Source: an uncultured bacterium
GTDB lineage: Bacteria; Chloroflexota; Anaerolineae; JACIWP01
NCBI GenBank assembly: GCA_903872005.1
Contig: CAIQJD010000361.1
Coordinates: 1-9,063 of the forward strand
Direction of reading: 5' to 3'
DNA: 9,063 bases
The translations under genes were made by a program, and so were the position numbers. Positions 1 to 6,688 of this stretch are shown one piece after another; position 1 is the stretch's first letter; each line of letters begins with the position of its first letter. A model generated the notes under the pieces. The model ran no database searches. It saw only the letters and a list, made by a program, of their open reading frames with translations, and was not told the origin of the DNA.

Positions 1-1127
1 AAGGGGCCGGCCGCGCTGCCAATGTCGCCGCCGGTCGCATAGATCCCCATCTGCCGGCCGCGCTGCTCCGAGCGGGTCAGATCGCCGGCCTGCGCCACCA
101 ACGTCGGCAACAGGATGCCATCGGCGGCCGAAACCAGGATGAAACCAGCGACGATGAATCCCAGAAGTTGATCGCGCGCCAATAGCCCGAACGCGCCCGC
201 GCCAAAGGCGAAGCCCCAGGCGATGATGCGCCAGCGCCCGCGCGGCGAGTCCGAAAGCCGGCCGGCGATGGGGCCGGCCACCACGCCCAACAGCGGCCCC
301 ACCCCCAGCAGGATGCCGGCCAGACTGACCACACCCACCGTCAACCCACCCATAGAGACGCTATCGCCATAGCGCGACCGCAGCAACAGGCCGACGGTAG
401 ACATGACTACGCCGTTGCCGGCGAAATTGGTCGTCATGTACATGAACGTGGCGGCAAAGAGGCGCGGGTCGAGGGATGTGAAGAAGTCGCGCGCCGAAAG
501 CGCCGGCAAGAAGGTGCGCGGGTGGCTGCCAGCGTGGCCCTGCCATGTCTCTGGCAACCCCAACAGAGCGACGAAGAAGCCGACCAGGGTGACGCAAGCG
601 CCCACCCAGAGCGCCGGCCGAAACCCCAGCGCGTCGGCGAGAAAGCCGCCGGCCAGCGCGGTGGCGGATAGCCCCAGCAGATAGGCGAGCTGGAAGAAAC
701 CGGCGATGCGCCCCCGATTGACCGGCGTCGTCAGATCCAACAACATGGACAGGGCGCTCATATTGATGAGCGTCCAGGCCAGCCCCCACATGGCGCGCCC
801 CAACAGGAACGGCCAGAAGCCACGCGCCAGGGCGCACGTCGCCGTGGAGAGCGCGCCCAGGGCCAGGCCGGCGATATACGGCCGGCGCCGGCCAACGCGG
901 TCGGCCAACATGCCGCCAAAGGGGTTGGCCGGGATACGCACCAGCCGGTTCGTGCCCAGCATCACGCCGACCGCGGCCACGCTCAGGCCCACCAGATCGG
1001 CATTCGCCGCCAACGAGGCGTACAGCGTCTGGTCGCCCATCAGCGAGAACATCATCGCCGCGCCGAGGGGGATGAGGACACGCGCCGGCGATGGGCTGCC
1101 GGCGCGCGCCGGCGTTTCTACGCCCAT
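1..1127 (-). CDS. MFS transporter (3' end outside window)
   Basis: This reading frame is open for 375 codons and leaves the left edge without a stop, so the C-terminus is missing. The product is a hydrophobic major facilitator superfamily permease. The loop after the second membrane segment carries the classic MFS motif A, GGMLADRVGRRR at about residues 71-82. A second related Gly-rich/basic loop (PIAGRLSDSPRGRWR) follows the central loop, as expected of the two-fold repeated 12-helix fold. MFS proteins are usually about 400 residues, so only one or two helices should be missing. The ATG at 1127 lies 9 nt after the stop of the upstream redox gene and has no convincing ribosome binding site, which suggests translational coupling in one operon. 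The substrate cannot be deduced from sequence; drug or metabolite efflux is possible. I am confident of the family, not of the role. Confidence 0.88.
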   Translation of the reverse strand, partial: MGVETPARAGSPSPARVLIPLGAAMMFSLMGDQTLYASLAANADLVGLSVAAVGVMLGTNRLVRIPANPFGGMLADRVGRRRPYIAGLALGALSTATCALARGFWPFLLGRAMWGLAWTLINMSALSMLLDLTTPVNRGRIAGFFQLAYLLGLSATALAGGFLADALGFRPALWVGACVTLVGFFVALLGLPETWQGHAGSHPRTFLPALSARDFFTSLDPRLFAATFMYMTTNFAGNGVVMSTVGLLLRSRYGDSVSMGGLTVGVVSLAGILLGVGPLLGVVAGPIAGRLSDSPRGRWRIIAWGFAFGAGAFGLLARDQLLGFIVAGFILVSAADGILLPTLVAQAGDLTRSEQRGRQMGIYATGGDIGSAAGP

Positions 1128-1136
1128 GGCGCCCGC

Positions 1137-1577
1137 TCAGCCATCCAGGAACTCCAGGAAGACGCGCGCCGAATCGGCCACGACGAAAGCGCAGCCGCCG
1201 GCCGGCCCTTCCGGGCCTTTGGCCCAATCGCGGATCGGCTTGCACGTCATCGTCTGCCAGCGACGCGCGAACCGCTGCCGCCACTCTTTGACCATGTCAT
1301 ACGCCTTGCGGGAATCGGCCTGCGCGTCGTCGCGCCCGTACAGCCCGCCCAGGATCATCACGCCGGCCGAGAACGCGCCGCACAACTCTTCGCGCGCCCC
1401 GCCGACGCCGCCCCCGAAGCCGGTCGTCATCCGCACGCACAACGGATCCAATGGAGCCAACAAGCGCCCGCCGACGGCGAGCATCATGGCCTCCGATCAG
1501 TGATAGCCCTGGGTCAACAGCTCGCCGGCGTGGCGAGCGATCTCCTCTCGTTCCACCTGGGTCCATGAGACGGCCAC
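1137..1577 (-). CDS. C_GCAxxG_C_C family selenoprotein (in-frame TGA read as Sec)
   Basis: Read through the TGA at 1499-1497, this encodes 146 residues. The family (C_GCAxxG_C_C, putative redox proteins) has a conserved Cys in a G-[YF]-x-C-[SA]-E-A context, then Gly-rich CGAxxxG, then two further Cys. Here the residues are GYH-U27-SEAMM, GGG at 55-57, C66-G-A-F-S-A-G, C112 and C129, with an extra C47. The stop sits precisely on the first conserved Cys. The sequence on both sides is good family sequence in the same frame, so a simple gene end at 1497 is unlikely. The GTG at 1577 is chosen because GAGGAGG lies 6 nt upstream; an in-frame ATG at 1592 has no such site. A hairpin right after the TGA fits a bacterial SECIS. 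To my knowledge selenoprotein members of this family are annotated in databases. Alternatives are a nonsense mutation, or a short product initiated at the ATG at 1487. The redox substrate is unknown. The MFS gene follows after 9 nt. Confidence 0.85.
1453..1494 (-). promoter_or_regulatory. Putative bacterial SECIS element
   Basis: The mRNA just after the UGA folds into two stacked stems. The lower stem pairs GGAG (1494-1491) with CUCC (1456-1453) and CC (1489-1488) with GG (1458-1457), with one bulged G at 1490. An asymmetric internal loop follows. The upper stem is a 7-bp helix, GCUCGCC (1482-1476) with GGCGGGC (1472-1466), including one G-U pair. It closes a small GUC loop. The first loop base lies 22 nt after the UGA, close to the spacing in E. 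coli fdhF, and the loop has the G and U that SelB recognition favours. The fold was made by eye, without energy calculation. Confidence 0.7.
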
Positions 1578-1583
1578 GGACTT

Positions 1584-1590
1584 CCTCCTC
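1584..1590 (-). promoter_or_regulatory. Ribosome binding site deciding the GTG start
   Basis: GAGGAGG is followed by a 6-nt spacer and GTG at 1577. It supports this GTG over the in-frame ATG at 1592, which would place this site inside the coding region. Confidence 0.75.
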
Positions 1591-1625
1591 ATAAAGGTCA
1601 CGGCCACGAACGCGCCGCAAGTGCT

Positions 1626-1653
1626 ACTATAGTCAGAAAGACGCCGCGCGCAA
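1626..1653 (-). promoter_or_regulatory. Promoter of the selenoprotein-MFS operon
   Basis: A -10 of TATAGT (1631-1626) and a -35 of TTGCGC (1653-1648) are separated by 16 bp. The -10 matches the sigma-70 consensus at five of six positions and the -35 at three of six. The predicted leader is about 40 nt. It is a reasonable but unproven housekeeping promoter. Confidence 0.55.
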
Positions 1654-1683
1654 ATTCCAGCGCCGGCGCAATGTCTTGCGCGC
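1646..1683. promoter_or_regulatory. Dyad-symmetric region between divergent promoters
   Basis: Arms GCGCGCAA (1646-1653) and TTGCGCGC (1676-1683) are perfect inverted repeats. A central palindrome, GCGCCGGCGC (1660-1669), has exactly the same centre. The two -35 hexamers lie inside the arms, so a dimeric regulator bound here could control both directions. The GCCGGC core is common throughout this genome, which lowers its weight. Confidence 0.4.
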
Positions 1684-1704
1684 CCCATCAGATTAGTGTA
1701 TACT
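1676..1704 (+). promoter_or_regulatory. Promoter of the GH3 gene
   Basis: A -35 of TTGCGC (1676-1681) and a -10 of TATACT (1699-1704) are separated by 17 bp. A ribosome binding site, AGGAG at 1727-1731, stands 6 nt before the ATG at 1738. The -35 is the same hexamer as in the opposite promoter. Confidence 0.6.
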
Positions 1705-1737
1705 AGCCTCGCCGGCAGCGCCGGCCAGGAGTGACGC

Positions 1738-4719
1738 ATGCTTCGCCGATGGTTCAATCTGTGGCTCATCCTCAGCTTGACGGCCGGATGGTGGGCCTTC
1801 CCGATCGCCGCGCCGGCGCAGGCGCAAGGCACGCCCACCGCGGTGGACGCCCAGATTGACGCGCTGATCGCCAACATGACCGTTGAGGAGCGCGTCGGCC
1901 AGCTCTTCCTCGTCGCCTTCGCCGGCAATCAGGCGCCGGCGCAATCGGATGTTGCCAGACTCGTCCAGACCTACCGCGTGGGCGGCGTCATCTTGCTGCC
2001 GGCCAATGGCAACTTCAGCAATACCGGCAACACGCCCAAACAGGTCTCAGACCTGGTCAACCAGTTGCAACAACTGGCCCTGAACGCCCCGGAAGTGAAG
2101 AGCGCCTATCCCGCGCTGGCCTATACGGAAGCTATCACCAGCGCGCAAGTCATCAGCACGCCGGTCACCGCGCCGGCGCAGCCATCCATCGCGCGAGTCC
2201 CGCTCTTCGTCGCCATAGACCAGGAAGGGGACGGGCCGCCTTACACGCGGCTCAACAACGGATTCACGGCTATCCCCAACAACATGGCCCTGGGCGCGAC
2301 CTGGAGCGATGAATTGGCGCAGGCCATCGGCGAGATTGCCGGCCGCGAGCTGCGCGCCGCCGGCGTCAATCTCCTCTTCGGCCCTTCGTTGGATGTCCTG
2401 GATACCCCCCAGCCGACCACCAGCGGCGACCTGGGGGGGCGCGCCTTCGGCGGCGATCCCTATTGGGTCGGCCGGCTGGGCGAGGCGTATATCCGGGGAC
2501 TGCACTTAGGCTCCGATGGACACATCGTCACCGTCGCCAAGCACTTCCCCGGCCACGGCGGCAGCGACCGCCGCGCCGATGAAGAAGTCGCCACCGTCAA
2601 TAAGTCGTTGCAAGAGCTTTACCGAATTGAGCTGGCGCCCTTCTTCGTCGTCACCAAGGCCAGCAAGCTCGGCTCGCCTTCGGTGACCGACGCGTTGATG
2701 TCCTCGCACATCCGCTATCGCGGCTTCCAGGGCAACATCCGCCAGCTCACCCGCCCCATCTCTTTCGACGCCCAAAACCTGCCGGCGCTGATGCGCCTCC
2801 CCGAATTCGCGCCCTGGCGCGACGCCGGCGGTCTCCTGGTGAGCGACTCCCTGGGCGTGCCGGCGGTCAAGCGCTACTACGACCCGCAATTGCTGACTTT
2901 TCCCTACCGCCAGATTGCCCAGGAAGCCTTCCTGGCCGGCAATGACCTCCTCACCCTCTCGCAATTCGCGCTGCGCGACGTCTGGTCAGAGCAATACGAG
3001 AACATCAAGGCGACCATCACCTTCTTTCAGGAGAAGTACGTCGGCGATGCTGCCTTCCGGGAACGCGTACACCAATCGCTGCGGCGCATCTTGCGCGCCA
3101 AGCTGCGCCTCTACCCGCAATTCGGCATCTGGGAAACGCGCGCCGGCGGCAATCTCCTGGAAAATGTCGGCAAGGGCAATGAAATGGTCGTGCAGGTCGC
3201 CCGCAAGGCCGTGACGCTGATCTATCCCGGCCCGCAGGAGTTGGCCGACCGGCTGCCCAGCCCGCCGCTCCCCGATGAATCTCTGCTGATTTTCACCGAT
3301 GCGCGCCAGGTGACCGATTGCAGCAACCCGGAAATCTGCCCGCCCCGGCCGGCCATTGACCCGACCGCCCTGGAAAAGATCATGCTCCAGCTCTACGGGC
3401 CAACCGGCAGCCGGCAGGTGCAGCCGGAGCGCATCCACAGCCTGACCTTCACCGACCTGCAACGCTATCTGGCGGCCGCGCCGACGCCAACCGTGACGGC
3501 CACCATCACCATCACGACGCCCCTGCCGGCCACCGCGATCCCAACGGCCACAGCCGCGCCTACCACGACCGTCGCCCTCACCAGCACGGAGCGCCTGATC
3601 AGCTCGGCCAACTGGATCATTTTCGCCATGCAAGACGCCAATACCGCCGCCTCGCCCAGCGCCGACGCGTTGCGCCAGTTCTTGCGCCAAAGCGAGCCGA
3701 AGCTGCGGAACAAGAACATCGTGGTCTTCGCTTTCGGCGCGCCCTACTATCTCGACACCACGGAAATCAGCAAGCTCACCGCGTACTATGGGCTGTATAG
3801 CCGGATGCCGGCCTTCCTCGAAATCGCCGTGCGTACCCTCTTCCAGGAAATCACACCATCCGCAGCCTCGCCGGTCAGCATCGCCGGCGTTAACTACGAC
3901 CTGATCTCCGCCCTGGAACCGGACCCGGAACAAGTCATTCAGGTCAAGATCGGGCCGCTGCCGGCTGCGACCAAAGGCACGCCCACGCCGGTCGGCATCG
4001 CCGTGGGCGGCACATTGCGCCTCGCCACCAGCGAAATCCTGGACCACAACGGCCACCCGGTTCCCGACGGGACGCCGGTGGAATTTCGCCTCTTCTACCC
4101 GGCCGACGCCGTCGAATTGCCGCGCATCCGCACCGTCACCCTCAACGGCATCGCCGAGGCATCCACCGTCCTGGAACGCACCGGCCAGCTCAATGTCACC
4201 GTCGGGGCCGGCGCCGCCACGCGCTCAACCACCCTGCAGGTGACGATCCAGAGCGGTAAGCCGGCGTTGATTTCTACTGTCGTCCCGACGCCGGCCCCGA
4301 CGGCCACGCCTTCGCCTTCGCCAACGAGTACGCCCACCGAAACGCCGGCCCCAACGTTCACACCGACGCCGGAGCCAACGCATACGGCTGCGCCCGTCAC
4401 GACTACCATCGCGCCGCCGCGCGGCAATCGCTGGGACGAGCTGGCTCTGTCGTTGCTGGTACTCCTCTCCCTGTCCAGCGTGGCGGGCGTAGTGCGCGGG
4501 GCGCTGAGCCATTCGCCGGCCTCGGCCGTGCGCCTGGCGCTCTGGCTAATGATCGGCGGTCTGGCGGGATACATCTTGCACGTCCAGAATGTGTTGCCAG
4601 CGCCGCAGTCCGGCAGTCTGCCGGCGCTGTGGGTCTCCCCCATCATCACGCTCCTGGCAGCGGCCATCGCCGGCGCGCTCAGTCTCGCCATTGGCTCCGC
4701 GTCGCCCAGGTCTTCGTGA
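1738..4719 (+). CDS. Exported, membrane-anchored GH3 (NagZ-type) glycoside hydrolase
   Basis: This is a 993-residue protein. Residues 1-29 are a signal peptide ending in AQA. Residues about 35-460 are a GH3 domain of the beta-N-acetylhexosaminidase type: MTVEERVGQLF, D161-QEG, GRAFGGDPYWV, K268-HFPGHG and the nucleophile motif SD370SL. The usual D-S-H acid/base segment reads A-D281-E-E, so the Asp is kept and the His replaced. Residues about 480-760 form a C-terminal domain interrupted by a Pro/Thr-rich stretch (about 579-616). Then follow an Ig-like domain (about 765-845, with GHPVPDGTPVEF), a second Pro/Thr-rich linker (about 848-895) and three hydrophobic segments (about 902-922, 930-950, 962-985). 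It probably acts outside the cytoplasmic membrane on amino-sugar glycans such as peptidoglycan. Phosphorylase or altered-specificity activity is possible. It is monocistronic, with a good promoter and ribosome binding site. The family is sure, the substrate is not. Confidence 0.92.
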   Translation: MLRRWFNLWLILSLTAGWWAFPIAAPAQAQGTPTAVDAQIDALIANMTVEERVGQLFLVAFAGNQAPAQSDVARLVQTYRVGGVILLPANGNFSNTGNTPKQVSDLVNQLQQLALNAPEVKSAYPALAYTEAITSAQVISTPVTAPAQPSIARVPLFVAIDQEGDGPPYTRLNNGFTAIPNNMALGATWSDELAQAIGEIAGRELRAAGVNLLFGPSLDVLDTPQPTTSGDLGGRAFGGDPYWVGRLGEAYIRGLHLGSDGHIVTVAKHFPGHGGSDRRADEEVATVNKSLQELYRIELAPFFVVTKASKLGSPSVTDALMSSHIRYRGFQGNIRQLTRPISFDAQNLPALMRLPEFAPWRDAGGLLVSDSLGVPAVKRYYDPQLLTFPYRQIAQEAFLAGNDLLTLSQFALRDVWSEQYENIKATITFFQEKYVGDAAFRERVHQSLRRILRAKLRLYPQFGIWETRAGGNLLENVGKGNEMVVQVARKAVTLIYPGPQELADRLPSPPLPDESLLIFTDARQVTDCSNPEICPPRPAIDPTALEKIMLQLYGPTGSRQVQPERIHSLTFTDLQRYLAAAPTPTVTATITITTPLPATAIPTATAAPTTTVALTSTERLISSANWIIFAMQDANTAASPSADALRQFLRQSEPKLRNKNIVVFAFGAPYYLDTTEISKLTAYYGLYSRMPAFLEIAVRTLFQEITPSAASPVSIAGVNYDLISALEPDPEQVIQVKIGPLPAATKGTPTPVGIAVGGTLRLATSEILDHNGHPVPDGTPVEFRLFYPADAVELPRIRTVTLNGIAEASTVLERTGQLNVTVGAGAATRSTTLQVTIQSGKPALISTVVPTPAPTATPSPSPTSTPTETPAPTFTPTPEPTHTAAPVTTTIAPPRGNRWDELALSLLVLLSLSSVAGVVRGALSHSPASAVRLALWLMIGGLAGYILHVQNVLPAPQSGSLPALWVSPIITLLAAAIAGALSLAIGSASPRSS

Positions 4720-4763
4720 CGCGCGGACAGGGCCAAGGGTAGCTTCAGGCTCAGAGGCGCCGA

Positions 4764-5771
4764 TTAGATGGAAAGCGGGCCGAAGGCAGTCAAGAGGATT
4801 GCCACGACGAGAAGGGTCAGCATGGTAATGAGGGCGGCCGGCTGGGCGACGAACCAGCCCGCCAGTCGGCGCAGGTTCGGCCCAATGCGCTCACTTTGAT
4901 CGGCGGGGACGGCGGCATCGCCTTCAAAGAGCTGCCGCTGAAACTCGGCGGCCGAAGCCGGCCGCTCGTCCGGGTGCATCTCCAGCGCCAGCATGATCGC
5001 ACGCTCGGTGCGTGGGGTGATCGCCGCATTCAGTTGGCGCGGCGTCGGCATATCGCCGTGCTGCAAGAAGCGCTGCTTGGCATCCAGTGGCGGCTTGCCG
5101 GTCAAAAGATGGTAGAGCGTGCCGCCCAGCGAATAGATGTCGGAGCGCACGTCGGTGTGGCCGGTGTCGCCGCCATACTGTTCCAACGGCGTATACTGGA
5201 CCGTGCCCCGGCCCTGCAATACGGTGATGGTACGATTGTCGTCGGGCAGCATCAGCTTGACCAGCCCGAAATCTACCAGCTTGATCGCGCCGGATGGGGT
5301 GAGCTTGATATTGCCAGGTTTGATGTCACGATGCAAGACCGGCGGGTCTTGCGAATGCAGGTAGTCCAGGGCGCTGCACAACTGTTCGGCCCATTTGAGG
5401 ACTTGCGCTTCGGCCAACTGTTTGCCCTGCGCCAACGAGGCATCCAACACCTGGCGCAGGTCATTGCCCGGCACGTAGTCCATCACGAGGTACTCGCGGC
5501 TATCATCGGAGAAGTAATCGGAGACTTTAGGCAGATTGGGATGATCCAGGCGCGCCAAGATCGAGGCTTCGCGATAGAACTGCTCGCGAGCCTGCTCGGT
5601 GATCTGCGGGTCGGCGCCCAGGTCTGGGCTGACTTCCTTGAGCGCGCAGAGCCGGCCCTCCAACAGGAGGTCTTCGGCGCGATAGACGGCGCCCATGCCG
5701 CCCTCGCCGACCAGCTCGGTCACTTTGTAGCGTGACCGGAGGATCTTCCCCGGTGTCAGCGGTTGGGCCAA
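4764..5771 (-). CDS. PknB-type serine/threonine protein kinase, tail-anchored
   Basis: This is a 335-residue kinase. It has the P-loop GEGGMGAVY (22-30), ATP-binding K45 in ALKEV, the alpha-C Glu E68, catalytic HRD with D149 and K151/N154, DFG at 167-169 and [13 protein letters not shown] in the activation segment. SDIYSLG follows further on. All catalytic residues are present, so it should be active. A single hydrophobic segment at about 312-331 ends the protein, leaving only PLSI outside, so there is no extracellular sensor such as PASTA. The TTG start at 5771 is chosen because a TGA lies in frame 24 nt upstream and AGAGGA stands 5 nt before the TTG. The promoter at 5876-5904 is near consensus. 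The divergent neighbour carries an FHA domain, the natural reader of kinase-made phosphothreonine. The GH3 gene converges from the other side, 44 nt away. Confidence 0.95.
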   Translation of the reverse strand: MAQPLTPGKILRSRYKVTELVGEGGMGAVYRAEDLLLEGRLCALKEVSPDLGADPQITEQAREQFYREASILARLDHPNLPKVSDYFSDDSREYLVMDYVPGNDLRQVLDASLAQGKQLAEAQVLKWAEQLCSALDYLHSQDPPVLHRDIKPGNIKLTPSGAIKLVDFGLVKLMLPDDNRTITVLQGRGTVQYTPLEQYGGDTGHTDVRSDIYSLGGTLYHLLTGKPPLDAKQRFLQHGDMPTPRQLNAAITPRTERAIMLALEMHPDERPASAAEFQRQLFEGDAAVPADQSERIGPNLRRLAGWFVAQPAALITMLTLLVVAILLTAFGPLSI

Positions 5772-5776
5772 TCCAG

Positions 5777-5782
5777 TCCTCT
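5777..5782 (-). promoter_or_regulatory. Ribosome binding site for the TTG start
   Basis: AGAGGA lies 5 nt before TTG at 5771. With the in-frame stop just upstream, this makes TTG the only plausible start of the kinase. Confidence 0.6.
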
Positions 5783-5875
5783 TCTTCTCTCACGGCGGAT
5801 AACCGCCGACCGAACCAGCGTGGAAACGCGTCGGAGCGCTGCTGAACGGCTTGGGAGGGGGAGCAGCGTACATAT

Positions 5876-5904
5876 ACTATAGCGTAAGCCGGCCGCCTTG
5901 TCAA
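5876..5904 (-). promoter_or_regulatory. Near-consensus promoter of the kinase gene
   Basis: A perfect -35, TTGACA (5904-5899), and TATAGT (5881-5876), five of six to consensus, are spaced by the optimal 17 bp. This is the best promoter match in the window. The predicted leader is about 95 nt. On the other strand the same bases read TTGTCA (5898-5903), a possible overlapping -35 for the FHA gene, but I find no good -10 to go with it. Confidence 0.82.
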
Positions 5905-5954
5905 ACCTTCCGGCCACGCGACATAGCTATCCATGCATGTCTATGTCTATCGAA

Positions 5955-5972
5955 CTTGAACGATCAAGGAGG
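5955..5972 (+). promoter_or_regulatory. Ribosome binding site and small hairpin before the FHA gene
   Basis: AGGAGG (5967-5972) lies 8 nt before the ATG at 5981 but only 2 nt before the ATG at 5975, so 5981 is the better start. CTTGA (5955-5959) and TCAAG (5964-5968) can form a 5-bp hairpin whose last two bases overlap the binding site, which might slightly restrict ribosome access. Confidence 0.6.
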
Positions 5973-5980
5973 ACATGTCC

Positions 5981-6628
5981 ATGCTCAATCGAGATGCGGC
6001 GCTGCTGATTCTGCGCGAAGGCGAATCCTCGGAGCGCCACTGGGTGCTGGATTCCGAGAAGATCATCATCGGCCGGCAGGAAGATTGCGACATCGTCCTG
6101 GACAGCCGGCAGATCTCTCGGCAGCATGCGCGCATCATCCGTGATCCCAATGGCTACACCCTGACGGATCTGCGTAGCAAGAACGGCACTTTCGTCAACG
6201 GCGAGCCGCTGACCGGCGAACGCCGGCTGCAGGATGGCGACGAGATCCAACTCGCCCTGGTCTTCCGACTCGGCTTCGTGGACACCGGCGCGACGGCGCC
6301 GCTCTACTTTGAAACGCCGGCGCGCAAGGGGTTGCGGCTGGACAAAGAAGCGCGCATGGTCTACATCCAGGATCGCCCGCTGGACCCGCCCCTTTCGCCG
6401 GCGCAGTTCCGCTTGCTGGAACTGCTCTTCGACCATCCGGATCGCGTCATCGAGCGGGATGAGGTGGTGCGTACCGTATGGCCGGACGCGATGGAAGAGG
6501 GCATTTCGGAGCAGGCCATTGATGCGTTGGTGCGTCGCCTGCGCGAGCGTCTGGCCGAACTCGACCCGACCGGCCAGTACATCGTTACCGTGCGCGGACA
6601 CGGGTTCCGCCTGAATCAGCCGGCCTGA
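5981..6628 (+). CDS. FHA domain / winged-helix transcriptional regulator
   Basis: This is a cytoplasmic protein of 215 residues. The N-terminal FHA domain (about 5-95) keeps all phosphothreonine-binding hallmarks: G31-R32, S46-x-x-H49, then S66-K-N68-G-T and N73-G. Residues about 112-213 form an OmpR/PhoB-type winged helix: LSPAQFRLLELLF, a recognition-helix region around SEQAIDALVRRLRERL, and the wing signature VRGHGFRL. There is no receiver domain, so activity should depend on phosphothreonine binding, not on Asp phosphorylation. M. tuberculosis EmbR is a known FHA/winged-helix partner of a Ser/Thr kinase, but its domain order is reversed and it has an extra BTAD domain. The kinase gene is divergent from this one, 209 nt away, and is the obvious candidate partner. 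Target genes are unknown; autoregulation of the shared intergenic region is plausible. The annotated start could also be the ATG at 5975, two codons longer. Confidence 0.93.
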   Translation: MLNRDAALLILREGESSERHWVLDSEKIIIGRQEDCDIVLDSRQISRQHARIIRDPNGYTLTDLRSKNGTFVNGEPLTGERRLQDGDEIQLALVFRLGFVDTGATAPLYFETPARKGLRLDKEARMVYIQDRPLDPPLSPAQFRLLELLFDHPDRVIERDEVVRTVWPDAMEEGISEQAIDALVRRLRERLAELDPTGQYIVTVRGHGFRLNQPA

Positions 6629-6640
6629 GACCCGCTGTGA

Positions 6641-6679
6641 GCGGCGCTGCGCCTGCTCGCTAACCAGGCGCAGCGCCGC
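6641..6679. terminator. 15-bp perfect hairpin between convergent genes
   Basis: GCGGCGCTGCGCCTG (6641-6655) and its exact complement (6665-6679) enclose a 9-nt loop. The hairpin begins 13 nt after the FHA gene stop and ends 9 nt before the stop of the convergent propeller gene. It is well placed to end transcription from both sides. Neither side has a U-tract, so it is not a canonical intrinsic terminator and may act with Rho or as an mRNA 3'-end protector. Confidence 0.7.
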
Positions 6680-6688
6680 ATCCCAGCA

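Noticed and set aside
361..1284. Minus-strand frame of 307 codons overlapping the transporter
   Set aside because: It is a shifted frame of the MFS gene with Arg/Gly/Pro-rich translation; the true frame shows membrane helices and motif A.
1137..1577. Pseudogene caused by a nonsense mutation
   Set aside because: There is only one stop, it sits exactly at the catalytic Cys position, a SECIS-like hairpin follows, and all other key residues are intact. It remains the main alternative.
1497..1928. A 143-residue protein ending at the TGA at 1497
   Set aside because: Its N-terminal part is antisense to the GH3 gene and spans the promoter region; only the last 26 residues belong to the selenoprotein.
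2986..4056. Minus-strand open frame of 356 codons
   Set aside because: It is antisense to the GH3 gene, with low-complexity Arg/Gly-rich translation and no recognisable domain. Long antisense frames are expected in GC-rich DNA.
4896..5735. Plus-strand open frame of 279 codons
   Set aside because: It is fully antisense to the kinase, whose catalytic motifs prove the minus-strand frame.
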